NCBI GenBank assembly: GCA_033439795.1
Contig: JAUTDP010000014.1
Span: 1-64,000 of the forward strand
From: Sordaria brevicollis
Lineage: Eukaryota; Ascomycota; Sordariomycetes; Sordariales; Sordariaceae
DNA length: 64,000 nucleotides
Direction of reading: 5' to 3'
Shown here: in pieces, positions 1 to 11,030 of the stretch
Numbering within the stretch: position 1 is the stretch's first letter
Layout of the letters: each line of letters begins with the position of its first letter
Translations under genes and position numbers: made by a program
Notes under the pieces: model-generated
The model's database searches: none
What the model was told of the DNA's origin: nothing
Seen by the model: only the letters and a program-made list of their open reading frames with translations

Positions 1-46
1 AGAGGGGCTTTAATACCGCAATAAACCCTTCCTCCTTATCTATATT

Positions 47-73
47 GACGACGATAACGACGACGACGACGAT
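47..73. repeat. GAC-type trinucleotide microsatellite
   Basis: Short run of GAC/GAT/AAC triplets in AT-rich DNA just before a 13-bp tandem repeat. No coding role is visible. Confidence 0.8.
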
Positions 74-90
74 AAGGGTGCTATAATAAT

Positions 91-149
91 ATTAGGAATA
101 GGGATTAGGAATAGGGACTAGGAATAGGGATTAGGAATAGGGACTAGGG
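91..149. repeat. 13-bp minisatellite, about 4.5 copies
   Basis: Tandem copies of ATTAGGAATAGGG, with ACTAGG variants in the third and last copies, are directly readable. The GGG/TAGG flavour resembles telomere-like motifs, but the period is 13 and not 6, so it is treated as an ordinary minisatellite upstream of the first gene. Confidence 0.9.
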
Positions 150-197
150 TGGCGTGATAGCAGCCGATACGGTGTGTATGGATTTATAGTAAAATAG

Positions 198-572
198 GCG
201 CTAGATGAGTATATTAGGCATGCGGTACGATGTGCTTACTGTCTGGTAGAATGCCCTGATTTTCCTACACTGGTAGATTTCCAATTTCGCGAGAAAACTC
301 GGTACTGCTCCCGTGACTATGGCAACGGATCCAACTCCTACTACTACTCCAACTCGTAAGAATGACCTTGACCGTCACTCACAAAATGGCAATGTCTAAC
401 ATTTGTGGTCAATAACAGTAATGGATCCTACTACTACTCCAACCCCAACGGTAGCACTTACTACAACAGTGGCGGCGGTTACTCCAACTACACCTCGCCC
501 AGCGGTAACTCATATTCGAGCGGCGGCTCTGGAAGCTCCGGCTCCGGCTCCGGTTCTTCTGGAAAGAAATAG
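198..572 (+). CDS. Small Tyr/Asn/Gly/Ser-rich protein, 3' exons only
   Basis: The last exon (419-572, TAG stop) and the preceding exon (ending at 355) are joined by a 63-nt intron (356-418) with a GTAAGA donor, a TCTAAC branch-like site and a CAG acceptor. The joined frame gives a repetitive YYYSN / NGSYYYSNPNGSTYYN stretch followed by a Gly-Ser tail ending SSGKK. The last part resembles small uncharacterised fungal proteins with RDYG and SYYYSNPNGSTYY motifs; I recall this family only loosely and no function is known to me. The frame stays open back to a TAG at 195-197, which could be a splice acceptor. I found no convincing start codon, so the 5' end is unresolved, and the part before about 290 is the least certain. 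The neighbouring DUF1772 gene converges from the other side. Confidence 0.5.
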
Positions 573-922
573 ATGGCGAGACGAATGTCGTTCGATGGTT
601 AAACGTTGGAAGTTTGGGAGTATTACATGGTGATATCCACTAGGCAAGATGAGGATTGAAGAGGGTCGACAGGACCAATGACCATTATGACAGCCAGCTT
701 TGGCGTATGGGAGGAGGCATAGCATTTGTTTTGGAAATGAACCCCAAATGAAATACCAATTTCGCTATCCTGCTTGTCCCGTTGTTATCCAAGCTTGTGA
801 ATATCCTACCCAGATCGTCCTCCCAAGTACCATAACGCTTCGTGAATCCATCTCAAAGGCCGGACCTTCTTCCACGTCTTTCCCCTGCCCAAGAGCCTTA
901 AACCATCCATTCCGCCTTAAAC
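573..922. other. Convergent intergenic region, 350 bp
   Basis: Lies between the stop of the small Tyr-rich gene (+) and the stop of the DUF1772 gene (-), so it should hold both 3' UTRs. No gene or repeat is visible. Confidence 0.6.
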
Positions 923-1843
923 CTAGTTCCATAGCGAAGCACTCAAACCCATAACGGCCGAAGCAGCAATCATTGCCGCCCTCCCCAAGTTCAACACGCC
1001 CCATTGATCAACCCAGTACTTGGCGCCAACTTCCACAGCCTTCATATCAACCTTTTCGCCCAAGCCAGCCTCGATATCAGCTTCTTTGGGGGAATCCTCC
1101 TCCTTCACATCTCTTTCCCTTTCCCTCTCCCTCTCCTTCTCCCTTTCCTTACCCTTTCCCTTACCATCTCTCCCCTTGCCATCCCTCTCCCCACCCCTTT
1201 CCCTCTCCCTCTCCTTCTCCTTACCCTTCCCACCTCCCCTAACCGACTGCCTCCTCTTCAACCCCCCACCACTCCCACCAGCACCTAGCTCCCCAACCTC
1301 CACATCCACGCCCCTCTGTCTCATCGCCCTCTCCACCGCCTCCGCCCGCGCTACCAACCTCCTCTCCACTCCTCCAAGCACCACCCACCCATACGGCGCC
1401 ATACCCAACACCAACAACGCGCCCGCAGCCGCGTACATCCTTCCCCTCTTCACCAGCTTCAACGCATGCATCCCGCCCTTGACGACATCACTCGTATACC
1501 TCACTCCAAACCGCCACGCCAGCAGGAAATATCCCAGCGCAGCCGCCGCTCCCGCTCTATTCAAAGTGGAAAAGGTCTGCTCGTAGACGCGTCGCCATTG
1601 GGTGAGCATCAGGGGGGTGGGTGACTCGAGAAGGCGGGGGACGAGAAAGAAGGAGAGGGAGAGAGAGGCGCCAGAGGCCGAGGCGGAAAGGAGCACGGAG
1701 AGGGATTGGACTAGGTGTGTTAGGGAACCGGTTTGGGGAGCGAGAAGAGAAGATAAAGTGGCGATGAGGGCGGAGGGGGAGAAGAGGGCGTCTGGACCGG
1801 AGGGACCAGAGGGGGTGGGTGGGGGGGAGATGAATGAGGACAT
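923..1843 (-). CDS. DUF1772 (anthrone oxygenase-like) membrane protein
   Basis: Single-exon 306-aa protein. The N-terminal half has the DUF1772 pattern: a first hydrophobic segment with GASLSLSFFLVPRLLE (about residues 45-70), the QWRRVYE motif, then helices around 97-113 and 137-156. A last helix follows the W-x-LNL motif at the C-terminus (about 289-305). This is a family of small four-helix membrane proteins; some members act as anthrone oxygenases in polyketide pathways, but no polyketide genes are nearby, so that activity is not inferred. A highly charged Lys-Glu-Arg repeat insert (about residues 193-250, encoded by the C/T-rich tract near 1105-1240) lies between helices 3 and 4 and is unusually long. 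The start ATG at 1843 is the first in frame and the protein is continuous with no introns. Confidence 0.8.
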   Translation of the reverse strand: MSSFISPPPTPSGPSGPDALFSPSALIATLSSLLAPQTGSLTHLVQSLSVLLSASASGASLSLSFFLVPRLLESPTPLMLTQWRRVYEQTFSTLNRAGAAAALGYFLLAWRFGVRYTSDVVKGGMHALKLVKRGRMYAAAGALLVLGMAPYGWVVLGGVERRLVARAEAVERAMRQRGVDVEVGELGAGGSGGGLKRRQSVRGGGKGKEKERERERGGERDGKGRDGKGKGKEREKERERERERDVKEEDSPKEADIEAGLGEKVDMKAVEVGAKYWVDQWGVLNLGRAAMIAASAVMGLSASLWN

Positions 1844-2859
1844 GGTGATGGTGATGGTCTGGTGGGGGGCTTTGTGATGGTTTGGTTGATATCCGCAGTA
1901 TGGTGGTATAAGAGGTTAAGTCGATGTGGATGAGATGAGCCAGGAAGTCAGGTAGTGGACTGAGCGGCGCTGTGACTACGGAATTGCTCGGTCGGTCCGT
2001 TCCAGTAGACGCGGTGAGCTAGCCGACTTGATGACCGGTATAAGTCTAAGCAAGACTTTTGGAAATCTAAAGCTGCGCTCGAATCGAGGATGATGGCCGG
2101 AGCGTGAGAAGTCGGATGTTGATACTTGGCCCGTTGGTCGTCGCCAGGAAGGTCGCGGATCAGGTTTTGGTGTCGTTGTTTACGAAGAGAAGCAGGTGAT
2201 AAAAGCTGATAGGGTGATGGGGATCTCGAGGTTACCGACCATGAACCCCTGGTTCCTATTCGCTAGCGCCAATCGACTCCAACAAGAAATCGGGATGATG
2301 ATCGCTTGTGGTCGAAGCGAAATGCGGGGTGCGGGGTGCTGGCCTTCAAGGTGTCCAAGAGGGAGCTGTCTCAGCTGAAGAGAGGGAAAGGGGGTTTGTT
2401 TCGATTTTGCCTCTATAGGCGTAGCTTACTTCTTAAGTGGGTAACAATAGCCAAAAGTGGCTTAGTGGAGCGTGTTTCCGTTCCCGCTCCTTTCCCACAA
2501 CGCTCCCCGGGTTCCGTCCAGATGAAAGTCTACACTGATATAAATACCTAATGCCATGATTTTGCCATTGTGAAACATATATGGTGAGTGCTTCCCGGCT
2601 TTCCCCAAGCGAAGTATTATCAGTTCTCTGCATTGTTCTTCCCGCTGTTGATCTTCTTTTTTTCCTTGGTACTTCTCTTGCGCTTATCCAATATGATGTA
2701 AATGGTTTTCTTGTCGGCGCCTCGTCGTGGTCGAATCTTGATATGCTGTTCTTGAGAGATTGTGTACACTATTTCGAACGGGTATTTTTTTAGTTTACCC
2801 AGGTAACCAACATTGAATTTGCTATCGATACAAGCTACTACCCGAAAGTAACCATCACA
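1844..2859. other. Intergenic region between DUF1772 and MFS genes
   Basis: About 1 kb upstream of the DUF1772 gene and downstream of the MFS gene, both on the minus strand. It should contain the DUF1772 promoter and the MFS terminator. Short open frames here have no recognisable domain or gene-like composition. Nothing else seen. Confidence 0.5.
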
Positions 2860-4616
2860 TCACAGCGCGGCTTTCCCCCTTGATTCGAACGGCAAGGCGA
2901 GCACGAGGAGGCCCGAAAAAATGAACAAAGCGCCACTCGTATAAACCGGAGCAGAAGTTCGGAGATCCGCAAACATGGCAATAATCGGCTACAGTTCAAC
3001 AGCATAGGTTAGCAACAGCACACACTCGATGAAGAAACGGAGACAAGAAAACATACCGCCATGATCCCAAAGATTCGATTGCACGTAGCAGTCAGCGCAT
3101 TCCCCGTCCCCCGCTCCGGCGTCGGAAACAGCTCCGGCGTGAAGCTGTACAACACAGCATACATGATATTGCTGCAAAAGTTGAAGGCGCACTGCCACCC
3201 AAGAAGCGCCGCCGAGTTCAGCGCCGTAGTTGAGCAGTAAAGGAACACCCCCGTGAGGATCGTCGACAGCGAAAGCGTTCCCTTGCGGCCCAAGCGTGGA
3301 AGTTCGACTAAATATCCACCCAGCAAAGCGCCCGGCACGCCAATGGCGGCGATGATGAGCGAGTTCCTGTACGTCAGGTACGTCGACCCGTCTCCGAACT
3401 CAGCGCCCTTGATCGCCTGAATGTACGGAATAAAGGCGTTGTACAGAGGATACCCAAGACCAATAAACGCCCAGACGGCCATGATCATGCCCGTTGACAA
3501 CGCCAGTCGCCTGGTGGAAAACAGCGTCTTGACCCTGTCGAACTTGACGTCCTCGAGCCGCCGTTTCACAGCATCCGCAACGACGTTCGTCTTATGAACG
3601 TACCCCGCCGGCTCGCACGCCTTCAGATCCACAACCGTCAAGCTGGACGTCTTCCCGTTCCGGCGCGCCACCTCGTGAACAACCCGCACCGCTTCCTCAT
3701 CGTTACCTTTGCCCATCAAATACTTGGGCGACTCGAAGATGGTGAAGCAAAGGAACCGCACCAAGAACATGAGCAACGTCAGTCCGCCCATGGTAATGAC
3801 AAAGTAGCGCCAGCCCATATTGTCGCCCTTCTTGCAAACCGCGTCTTCCTGCTCGCACGTCAAGTTGCCCAGAAGCGGCCACGCGATCAAAGTGGCAATC
3901 AGCTGCGCAAGCGCCCAGTCGATGGACAAGATAGTCAGCAAATACTGGTGCGATGCAGGCAGGAACTCCAAGAAGATGGCCGAGTCCACCGGCAGGTTTC
4001 CGCCCACGCCAAAGGACCAGAGGGCGGCAAAACAGCCGATGCCCGCAAAGTTGGGCGCCCCCGCGGCCGCCATGCCAAAGATGGCCGTGACTCCCAGGGT
4101 CAGGGTGAAGGCCAGTTTCCGGCCAAAGATGTCGCATCCGAATCCCCAGAAGATGGCTCCCGCCAACAGGCCGATGTTCTGGCTCAGGGAGAGCAAAGGC
4201 GGTCGGCTGGGGTGGAACTCGTTGGCGACAGGGGTGAAGATCAAGCTGGTTACGATTGGCCAGAGGTTATCGGATGCCCAGCCGAACCCGACCACGATGA
4301 AAAGCTGCCATTGATACCATCCCATGCCGATGTCTTGGATCTAGAAGAGATAATCAGCTCGCTGTTCCTTTTTTTATTTTTTATTTTTTTGAGTTCTCAG
4401 AACTTAAATGAGAGAAGGGAGGAAGAGACAACAAACCGCACGGTTGAGGACCCTGGCCTTTGCTTCAAAGACGGGGTCGATCTGACCCTTGGGTATAGTG
4501 GCGTCATCGTCAATATGACTGCTAACGGTTGTCTTGGTCGTGTGCTCAGATTTTGGTATAGTAGTCTCGTGAGCTGCTGTTGGACCGGGTTTGTTGCTAC
4601 TTTCTATTTGCTCCAT
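2860..4616 (-). CDS. MFS transporter (sugar/SV2-like), three exons
   Basis: Exons are 4437-4616, 3057-4340 and 2860-2988; the introns (96 and 68 nt) have GTTTGT/TAG and GTATGT/TAG ends and lie in phase 0. The joined protein is 530 aa. The first splice restores NRAIQDIGMGWYQWQLF at the start of helix 1, and the second adds a last helix ending in FESRGKAAL. Family marks are a GCDIFGRK loop after helix 2 (the major facilitator signature) and a FESPKYL segment after helix 6, as in sugar-porter and SV2-like carriers. About 11-12 membrane segments are visible. The N-terminal 60 residues are a soluble Ser/Thr/Lys-rich tail. The substrate cannot be told from sequence; phosphate, nicotinate-like acids and sugars are all carried by relatives. 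It probably sits in the plasma membrane. Confidence 0.88.
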
Positions 4617-6014
4617 TCTCGAATGCTGATGGTAGCGCTGGCTTTCTGATCACAGGGAAAGGCAATGAAAGGTTATCCATCCATTAATCTCGACAGATTT
4701 GACGAGTTGGAGGAGGGAGCTATATCCTATATATATGTTAAATTCTTGAATAGATACAATATGGATTGCTCAGCTGAAGCCGGTGACCATACATATGCCG
4801 TATCCATGCGATGTGCTATGGCGCCATCGACCGGGCGCCTGTGAAGAAATCTCAAAAGGTTCAAATTGGCGCGCTTTGTGGCACCCCCTCTGAGACAGTC
4901 CCCGCGATTTGCATGTGCGCAGTACTTACGAAGTTAAGCTCTGCTTCTCGAGAGCCAATGATATTACATTGCTTCGTGCGTGATGCGGACGAAGTGCAGG
5001 AAGCCAAGTGTTAGTCTTGTCATATAATACTGGATGATCTCCTTAACACTAGTAAGCGCTTGTTGCACCCGGACCTGGTTCGTTCAAGTGCTGCAAGCAT
5101 TTTCGTTCCACAGGACGAGAAATGTTCACTTTCTCTCTTTTCCATCACACATCATCCGGAGAGAACGCGGATTGTTCTGTCGCGGACAGATTTGAACACG
5201 ACGAGTTCACACAGAGATGCTCTTCAAATGTAGGTTGAAGCACGCGTTTCATTCAAAACTCCTAACTCCTATCTAAGTCATGTTCGCGTTTATCCCAGCA
5301 GAATTCTAATAACAAGCAATCTTTATCCATACAGCGCCACGTTCAATCATCAAACATCACTTATGCCACCTTTATACTCAACTTCCTTCCCATGCAACCA
5401 ACACCAGACAAAATAGATTCAACACCAAAACAAAACAAAACAAAAGCACATGAACGGCAAAAGCAAAACCAAAACTCCAACATAACAATCATTATCCATG
5501 CTTCTTCTCGAACACCAAAACAAAAAATCAAGACCTCCCGCCAGAGCCATGACTATCCATGATTCTTCTCAAAACGCCGATATCCATGCTGATAAAGTAC
5601 CATACGACCACTTTTCTCTCGGTTCATGATGAAACCAAACCAAAACAAACCAGACAAACTTCATAACAAAACCACCGCCGATAACTCTAAACAAACATAG
5701 TAGAACCAACAACAAAACCAAACTATAACCAAAGCCCTTATTCACGACAAATACACCACCATAGAAGCCAAGTCTAAGCTATGCTTTTTCCTCCCAAACG
5801 CCAAAAACACCAAACTCCAGATTCTTTTCAAACGAGTGACAGATCGCACAATCCCTGGTTGGCCATTCATCCTTGGAACTCCCATTGCAAAAGATCGACG
5901 ACAAAGCATGTTGTTGGATGACAGTGGTATGGCTGCGAGATTGGCGAAAACAAGAAAGCATGGCGAGATGAGATATGCCCCGCAGAATGCACGAGATGGA
6001 TGGATGATGTTTTT
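4617..6014. other. Intergenic region, MFS promoter side
   Basis: Lies 5' of the MFS gene and 3' of the Ser-rich gene, both minus strand. It contains simple CAAAA-type runs around 5424-5450 and A/C-rich DNA from about 5320 to 5760, which fits a 3' UTR of the Ser-rich gene. No supported gene. Confidence 0.5.
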
Positions 6015-9000
6015 TCATGGCTGATTGGTTCTCCCATGGAGAGCTAGGAGCGTGATGAGGACTGCGAGACCACACATCCAGAATATTGAGAAGACGCTTC
6101 CGAGGACCAGGACTCTTCGGCGTTGTTGACGGTTTAGGCTTCCGACTTCTCCTTGGGTGAGCCACGCCAGCGCCGTGTCAAACGCGCCTTTATAGATGAG
6201 GGGCGCCATGAACGGAAAGACGCTGAGGAAACACAGAAACCAGAAGAACTGCTCTCGGCGGCGTCGTGCTTCCCACGAGAGATAGCCGTCTTCTTCATCA
6301 AGTCTAAAAGGGTCAGTCACGTTCAGCTTGGCGATTTGGTGGAGATATGCACCTTCACCATCACCACGCGAAGTTCTTTTGTCTTTCCCCCAAAGATGAG
6401 GACGTTCGAACGGAATGCCCCATGAACGTCTCTCGCTCGAACTGCTCCGTGCTGAGCCGTGCGCAGAGCTGAACGGGTTTCGGCAAGATCGCGGGAACAC
6501 TGGTCTACCAGGAGCTGGTGGGCTTGCGCTGCTCAGGGGCGACAAAGTAGTTGCGTCCTGTTCGTTGTGGGTAACTTGGTTTTCTGCGAGATTGTTAGCA
6601 TGTGAAACCGGATAGCTTAAAGCAGGGTCATACATACGAAATGAGATGCGCTGATTTGAAACTGGCTCACGACAGTGAGCTGGTAGTGGCTTTCTCGGCA
6701 GAGTATGCGGAGTGGAGGGCACCGTTTTCTTGGTCAACTTGTTGGTGGCCTTCCACGAAAGGCAAGATACAAGGCTGTTATTTCGTGCTGGAGGGCTGCT
6801 CTGGGAGGTGTGCTCGTTTGCGTCACTTCGGCGCTTCATCGCCTGAAGTCTTGCAGCCTCTTCCAGAGGAATCAACGGGAAGCTGAATTGGACTGGTGAT
6901 TCTGGTCCGATTGATCTGTCTGCATGGAACGAATCGTGGGCTTGGGGAGTCTGTGGTGGGAGCCCAGATACTCTCAGACTGCGGCCTCTATGTTGGTTGC
7001 CACTGTCCGGCCCAGATTGACTGTTCCCATAGGGGTGTCTCCGATCGTTGTTCCTGGAGGAGAAAGAACGGAACGGGGCACTGAGTTTCTCTGCCAAGTA
7101 TGCTCTTGTGGATGAGCCCTGGCTGCTTGATGTCGTGGCCTGGTCAAACAGTCGGCATGAATCTTGGGGATAGCCGTTGACTCGATGAATCCTTGGTTGA
7201 GGCAAGAACACCGGGCGGTTATCACCCTTGAGTGTCCGAAGGACATAGCGGTTTTTGGTCCCCTTCATCGGATGCTGCATGATTCTTTCGGTTGATCCAT
7301 AGGCGCCAAAGCTTTCATCTACGCGGCCTGAGAGGTCAGAGTCGTCGGCAATGCTGCTCCCTGTGGTTCTCAAGCCAAAACGAGTGCCGAAGCCGGTCCC
7401 GGACGCATAAGCTCGGTGGCTGTTAAACTGGCCAACGCTGGAACCGACTGTCTCCCACTCCCCTCTATCGCTCTTAATGGCATCGAGGTTCGACCCGACT
7501 GTCTCCCAATCACTCCTGTCTGTCTTAGCAGCATCGAAGTTCTCGTCCAAGTCCTGGTCAAATTCGTCTTCGAAATCCTCTTCGAAATCCTCGTCCCATT
7601 TGAGGTGGTCGGGATTATAGGATCGCAGCCTGAGTTTCTTCATGACGGGTCTGTTGGAATCATTGTTGTTGCTCTGAGAGGAGGTGTTGCAATACGTGAG
7701 TCCGTTTACAGGACGCGTAGGTGCTGCAGCGCCAACTGGGCCACGCGAGCTTGATGCCTGGCCGTTGCGATGGGTTTCATTGGTATAGGTGGTGCTGACG
7801 CCACTGACGCGATGAAGCGCCTCGCTGACTTCTCTTTCCCGAGATGGTTGGAGGAAGACTGTGTACGATCCGCGGTCGTACTTGAAAGGATCCTCGTCAG
7901 AGTCAGTTGTGAGACCGCCTGTTGAGAAGGCTTCGCGGGACAGTCCGCCGCTCTTGGTGGGACTGCTGCGAGCCGCCCGAGTGTCGAATGACTCGTAGCG
8001 ATTGGCTTCGAGATGTTGATTGCTGTCTGTAAAACCTGCGGATGCCCCGACATAGTGTTCGTAGGGTGAAATGGCAAGCTCTTCAGTGTCAGAGTCGGCG
8101 GATGACATGGTTGCCCAAGAGTTCTCGCGAGTGATGTTCAGATGTTGTTCTGGGACGCTGAGGTGATTCTCTGGGAGGTTGGTTTGGACCACTGCGGGAG
8201 CCGGGAGCGTTGAGGAATGGACTGCCGGGACCGGGATGGGCGGCTGAGGAATCTGAGGAGGTGGTCCATGGCTGCGGAACAGCTTTGAAGTGCGGCCAAA
8301 GGGGACAGAAGTGATGTTCTGTCTGGTCTGAGGCGGGTTGATGGTCTGTCCGTTGCCCAAGGTGTGGTGGACAGTGGTACTGTGGTTGTAATGGTTGTGC
8401 GAGCCGTCAGATGAGGTTGAAGAGTTGGTGGTAGTCGATGGGAGGTACTGATCCACGATGTTTTCGACGGTGCTTCCTGTCTCGCGAGGTGTGTTGGTTG
8501 AGTTGTTGTCAGGAGTGTGGTTGTCAACAGGATCCTGTGCGGCGTGGCAACAAGCGCGAGCAGCCGGAGTCATCTCGTCCCAGTCAGGATAAGGAAGCGC
8601 ACGAGTTCTGAGGTCGGGAACACTGGATGAGCGGCGACGCAGATGGGTAGGACTGATGCGACGTCCGCGGGAGAAGCCATCATGGGTCGGGCAAGGATGG
8701 GACTCAGTGGCAGGATGCTCGTCGGTGTCGGTGGTCGACTTGGAGTAGACGGCATTGACAGAAGAGCCAGCTGATGACTCGGTGGGAATCAAGGCAGCGT
8801 CGGCGCCGTTGTCGGTGGTGTGCGCGGCCTGCTTCGCAGCTCTGGCGGTGATGGCTTTGTGGGCTTCGTCAAGATTGGTGAAGACGGCATGCCTAGGTGT
8901 GATGGAGCGCGCGCTAGGCAGCGACGACCCGGTTGAACCCGCGGATGTGATGGAGGCAGGCATGCTGTTGATGGATCCGTCGTTTGTTTGATGGTTCCCG

Positions 9001-9044
9001 ATGATGCGCGTGGTGAAAGCGCCAAAGTTGTTGGAAGTCGTCAT
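6015..9044 (-). CDS. Large Ser-rich protein with two C-terminal membrane helices
   Basis: The frame is open from 9326, but the best start is the ATG at 9042-9044 (MTTSNNFGAF, A at -3). The upstream part is compositionally unlike the rest. A 54-nt intron with GTATGT donor, TGCTAAC branch and GCAG acceptor lies at 6584-6637. Because its length is divisible by three and it has no stop, the frame reads through it. Spliced length is about 991 aa. Most of the protein is low-complexity Ser/Thr/Pro/Gln, with an acidic stretch (encoded near 7535-7620) and a duplicated DRxxWETVGS motif (near 7440-7530). The C-terminus has two helices (about 915-937 and 960-984) separated by an RQQRRR loop, and a preceding conserved-looking DEEDGYLSWEARRRREQ segment. 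I do not recognise the family. It is probably a tail-anchored membrane protein with a disordered cytosolic region. Confidence 0.78.
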   Translation of the reverse strand: MTTSNNFGAFTTRIIGNHQTNDGSINSMPASITSAGSTGSSLPSARSITPRHAVFTNLDEAHKAITARAAKQAAHTTDNGADAALIPTESSAGSSVNAVYSKSTTDTDEHPATESHPCPTHDGFSRGRRISPTHLRRRSSSVPDLRTRALPYPDWDEMTPAARACCHAAQDPVDNHTPDNNSTNTPRETGSTVENIVDQYLPSTTTNSSTSSDGSHNHYNHSTTVHHTLGNGQTINPPQTRQNITSVPFGRTSKLFRSHGPPPQIPQPPIPVPAVHSSTLPAPAVVQTNLPENHLSVPEQHLNITRENSWATMSSADSDTEELAISPYEHYVGASAGFTDSNQHLEANRYESFDTRAARSSPTKSGGLSREAFSTGGLTTDSDEDPFKYDRGSYTVFLQPSREREVSEALHRVSGVSTTYTNETHRNGQASSSRGPVGAAAPTRPVNGLTYCNTSSQSNNNDSNRPVMKKLRLRSYNPDHLKWDEDFEEDFEDEFDQDLDENFDAAKTDRSDWETVGSNLDAIKSDRGEWETVGSSVGQFNSHRAYASGTGFGTRFGLRTTGSSIADDSDLSGRVDESFGAYGSTERIMQHPMKGTKNRYVLRTLKGDNRPVFLPQPRIHRVNGYPQDSCRLFDQATTSSSQGSSTRAYLAEKLSAPFRSFSSRNNDRRHPYGNSQSGPDSGNQHRGRSLRVSGLPPQTPQAHDSFHADRSIGPESPVQFSFPLIPLEEAARLQAMKRRSDANEHTSQSSPPARNNSLVSCLSWKATNKLTKKTVPSTPHTLPRKPLPAHCREPVSNQRISFRMYDPALSYPVSHANNLAENQVTHNEQDATTLSPLSSASPPAPGRPVFPRSCRNPFSSAHGSARSSSSERRSWGIPFERPHLWGKDKRTSRGDGEGAYLHQIAKLNVTDPFRLDEEDGYLSWEARRRREQFFWFLCFLSVFPFMAPLIYKGAFDTALAWLTQGEVGSLNRQQRRRVLVLGSVFSIFWMCGLAVLITLLALHGRTNQP

Positions 9045-11030
9045 GGTGATGATGGAGTGGATGATGGCTGAGCAGGTGCGAAGGCCCCAGAACATGGAGG
9101 ACAAGCGCGGTTGAGTTGCTTTGAGTGCAGAAAGATAGAGCAGATGCAGAAGATGGTTTGCAGCGTGCTTGAATGGTTGTTGCGATGGTTGCGCGTACTT
9201 GACAGACAAAAAAGCGTTGAAACGTTGTTCTTGCGATGAAGTTGTAAGTGGAAGAGTTGGGATGCAGGTGTGAGTCTGGTGCGAGTACCTTTGGGCAACT
9301 GCTCTCTGTGTACGGATCCACCCCAACCTGATTTATGTGGGACTTTGGGAAGGAGCCTTGGGCGAACCTCCTCTCAGAAGGAAGGTACGCGTCTTTAGGT
9401 GAGGAAGCCACACTGGCTGGGTGCTCTCTGGGGGAAGGAGCGCGTGTTAGGGCGCACGCGTTATGGGTTCAACGCGCTGGAAAAGGCGAACGATGGAAGG
9501 AGCGCGCTGCCAAAGCCGCGAAGTGAAGGAAGGTGCGATCACGGGTTCCTTCTGGCGAACCGCGATGCGGCTCCTTGACCGTTCATCTTGTCGCAACTGA
9601 GCGTTACATCGACGTCGTCTGGTATCTGTAAAGAGGCGTATGGGTTGGCAGTTCCGTTGGTGGAGGTCACATTCATGCGATGGCAGTTTAAATGGGCCAT
9701 CTGCATTATATGCTTGCGGCGAGAATCGAGCTGGAGTCTTTGTTTCCAGAGATATTGGGGCCATAAAGCTGTAGTAAACTATGGAAGAAGGGAGGACACT
9801 AGTAAGCAGTTGATGACTTGTGGATAGCTGACATAAAGATTAAGAAGTGGTGTTGCTTATTGTCACTGAGACTGGTCTTGGTGGAGATATGCTGAATCGG
9901 GACAAAAGATTTAATCTTAGTAGAAAGCGCCCCGCATTAGCAGCAGTAATTTACAGGCAGAAAGCAAAGTTGCCGGTTGAGACTTTCCGTTTCTTCCTGA
10001 CTCCTTCAATACCTTGGGTGTGCTTTAGGTTAATACTGAAACGAGTATCAAGTTGGTCAGATAGATAAGAATACAACGAGACGGATACGAGCGCAGAGTC
10101 CTTTTTTGTCTCAGGGGAGGTCACATCATATATATGATCCCGATGACAGGCAGTCGGCAAAGAGGTTGTTGTTCATAATTTTCTTAGCAAGATACCTTGG
10201 ATCTTCGAATTCGCATTATCACTTCTAGAGAAATATCCAGGAGTTCCTTCCTTCATGATCGGGCGACCATCCGGGTACAACGCCCGATATACTTGACACG
10301 ACGCGAAGGCACCGTCCATGACCCGAACTCACCGGCTATCCGACTTCACTGACCGACAAGTAGCCTAATTACGCAAATAAGACAAGCCCACATTGATTTT
10401 GAAGTGTATTTCATAAAGTATTTGGTTCAGATGAGAATAGGAGACGGGAGTGTCCCCGTAAGGCCGGCTGTTGGAGTCGTCAAGATAGAGTGTCTACTTG
10501 CCTGTTTGAGTGTCCATTGCTCGCGTACATGGTTCCAAGGTGTGGATCCGCAGGTAGGGATATAAGACACAGAAAAGCATCCAAAGTCAGGAAGCTCTAT
10601 AGTCGGAGAGATGGAAGGTGTTATAACCAAAAGTATCCGCTCACAAAAAGGGAGTGTCGTCGTGACATGGTGAAAGTCACTAGTATATCCGTCACAGCCC
10701 TACTGTAATGTACATTGTAGGACTGACCAGCTGTGGAATAATCTCCCGGTAGATGTTGTAATACCATCTCATCATGTCTCAGAGTCTCTCAACCCTTTCC
10801 CATCCCATCATCCTGATTGTGCCGGTTTCCGAGCTTCGCATCGTAGACGGTTGGGTGAACCTTCATCGAGTGTCGTTGGGAAGAGGCTCTAGGGATCTAG
10901 ACCGGTCTATGCAAAGTCCACGCCCGCTTGTGCAGGGGGCGTGCATTTATCGAAGTCGCATCGCAGCCCTGCTGCCATTGGTTGGACTGGCTTCCGGCGT
11001 CCGGCGACCCCCCCCCCGGAAGTTTTTTCT
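9045..11030. other. Intergenic region before first AT-rich block
   Basis: About 2 kb of normal-composition DNA upstream of the Ser-rich gene, ending in a run of ten C at 11,008-11,017 shortly before composition turns sharply AT-rich. It should hold the Ser-rich gene's promoter and 5' UTR. Open frames here show no domain or codon pattern. No RNA gene seen. Confidence 0.5.

Noticed and set aside
403..633. 76-codon plus-strand frame rich in Thr/Pro
   Set aside because: It is an alternative frame of the last exon of the small Tyr-rich gene; the repeat pattern and splice site support the other frame.
1020..1586. 188-codon plus-strand Ser/Pro/Leu-rich frame
   Set aside because: It is antisense to the DUF1772 gene and arises from the CT-rich strand of its charged repeat.
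3594..4649. 351-codon plus-strand frame
   Set aside because: Antisense to the MFS transporter, no domain; open only because of the GC bias of the real gene.
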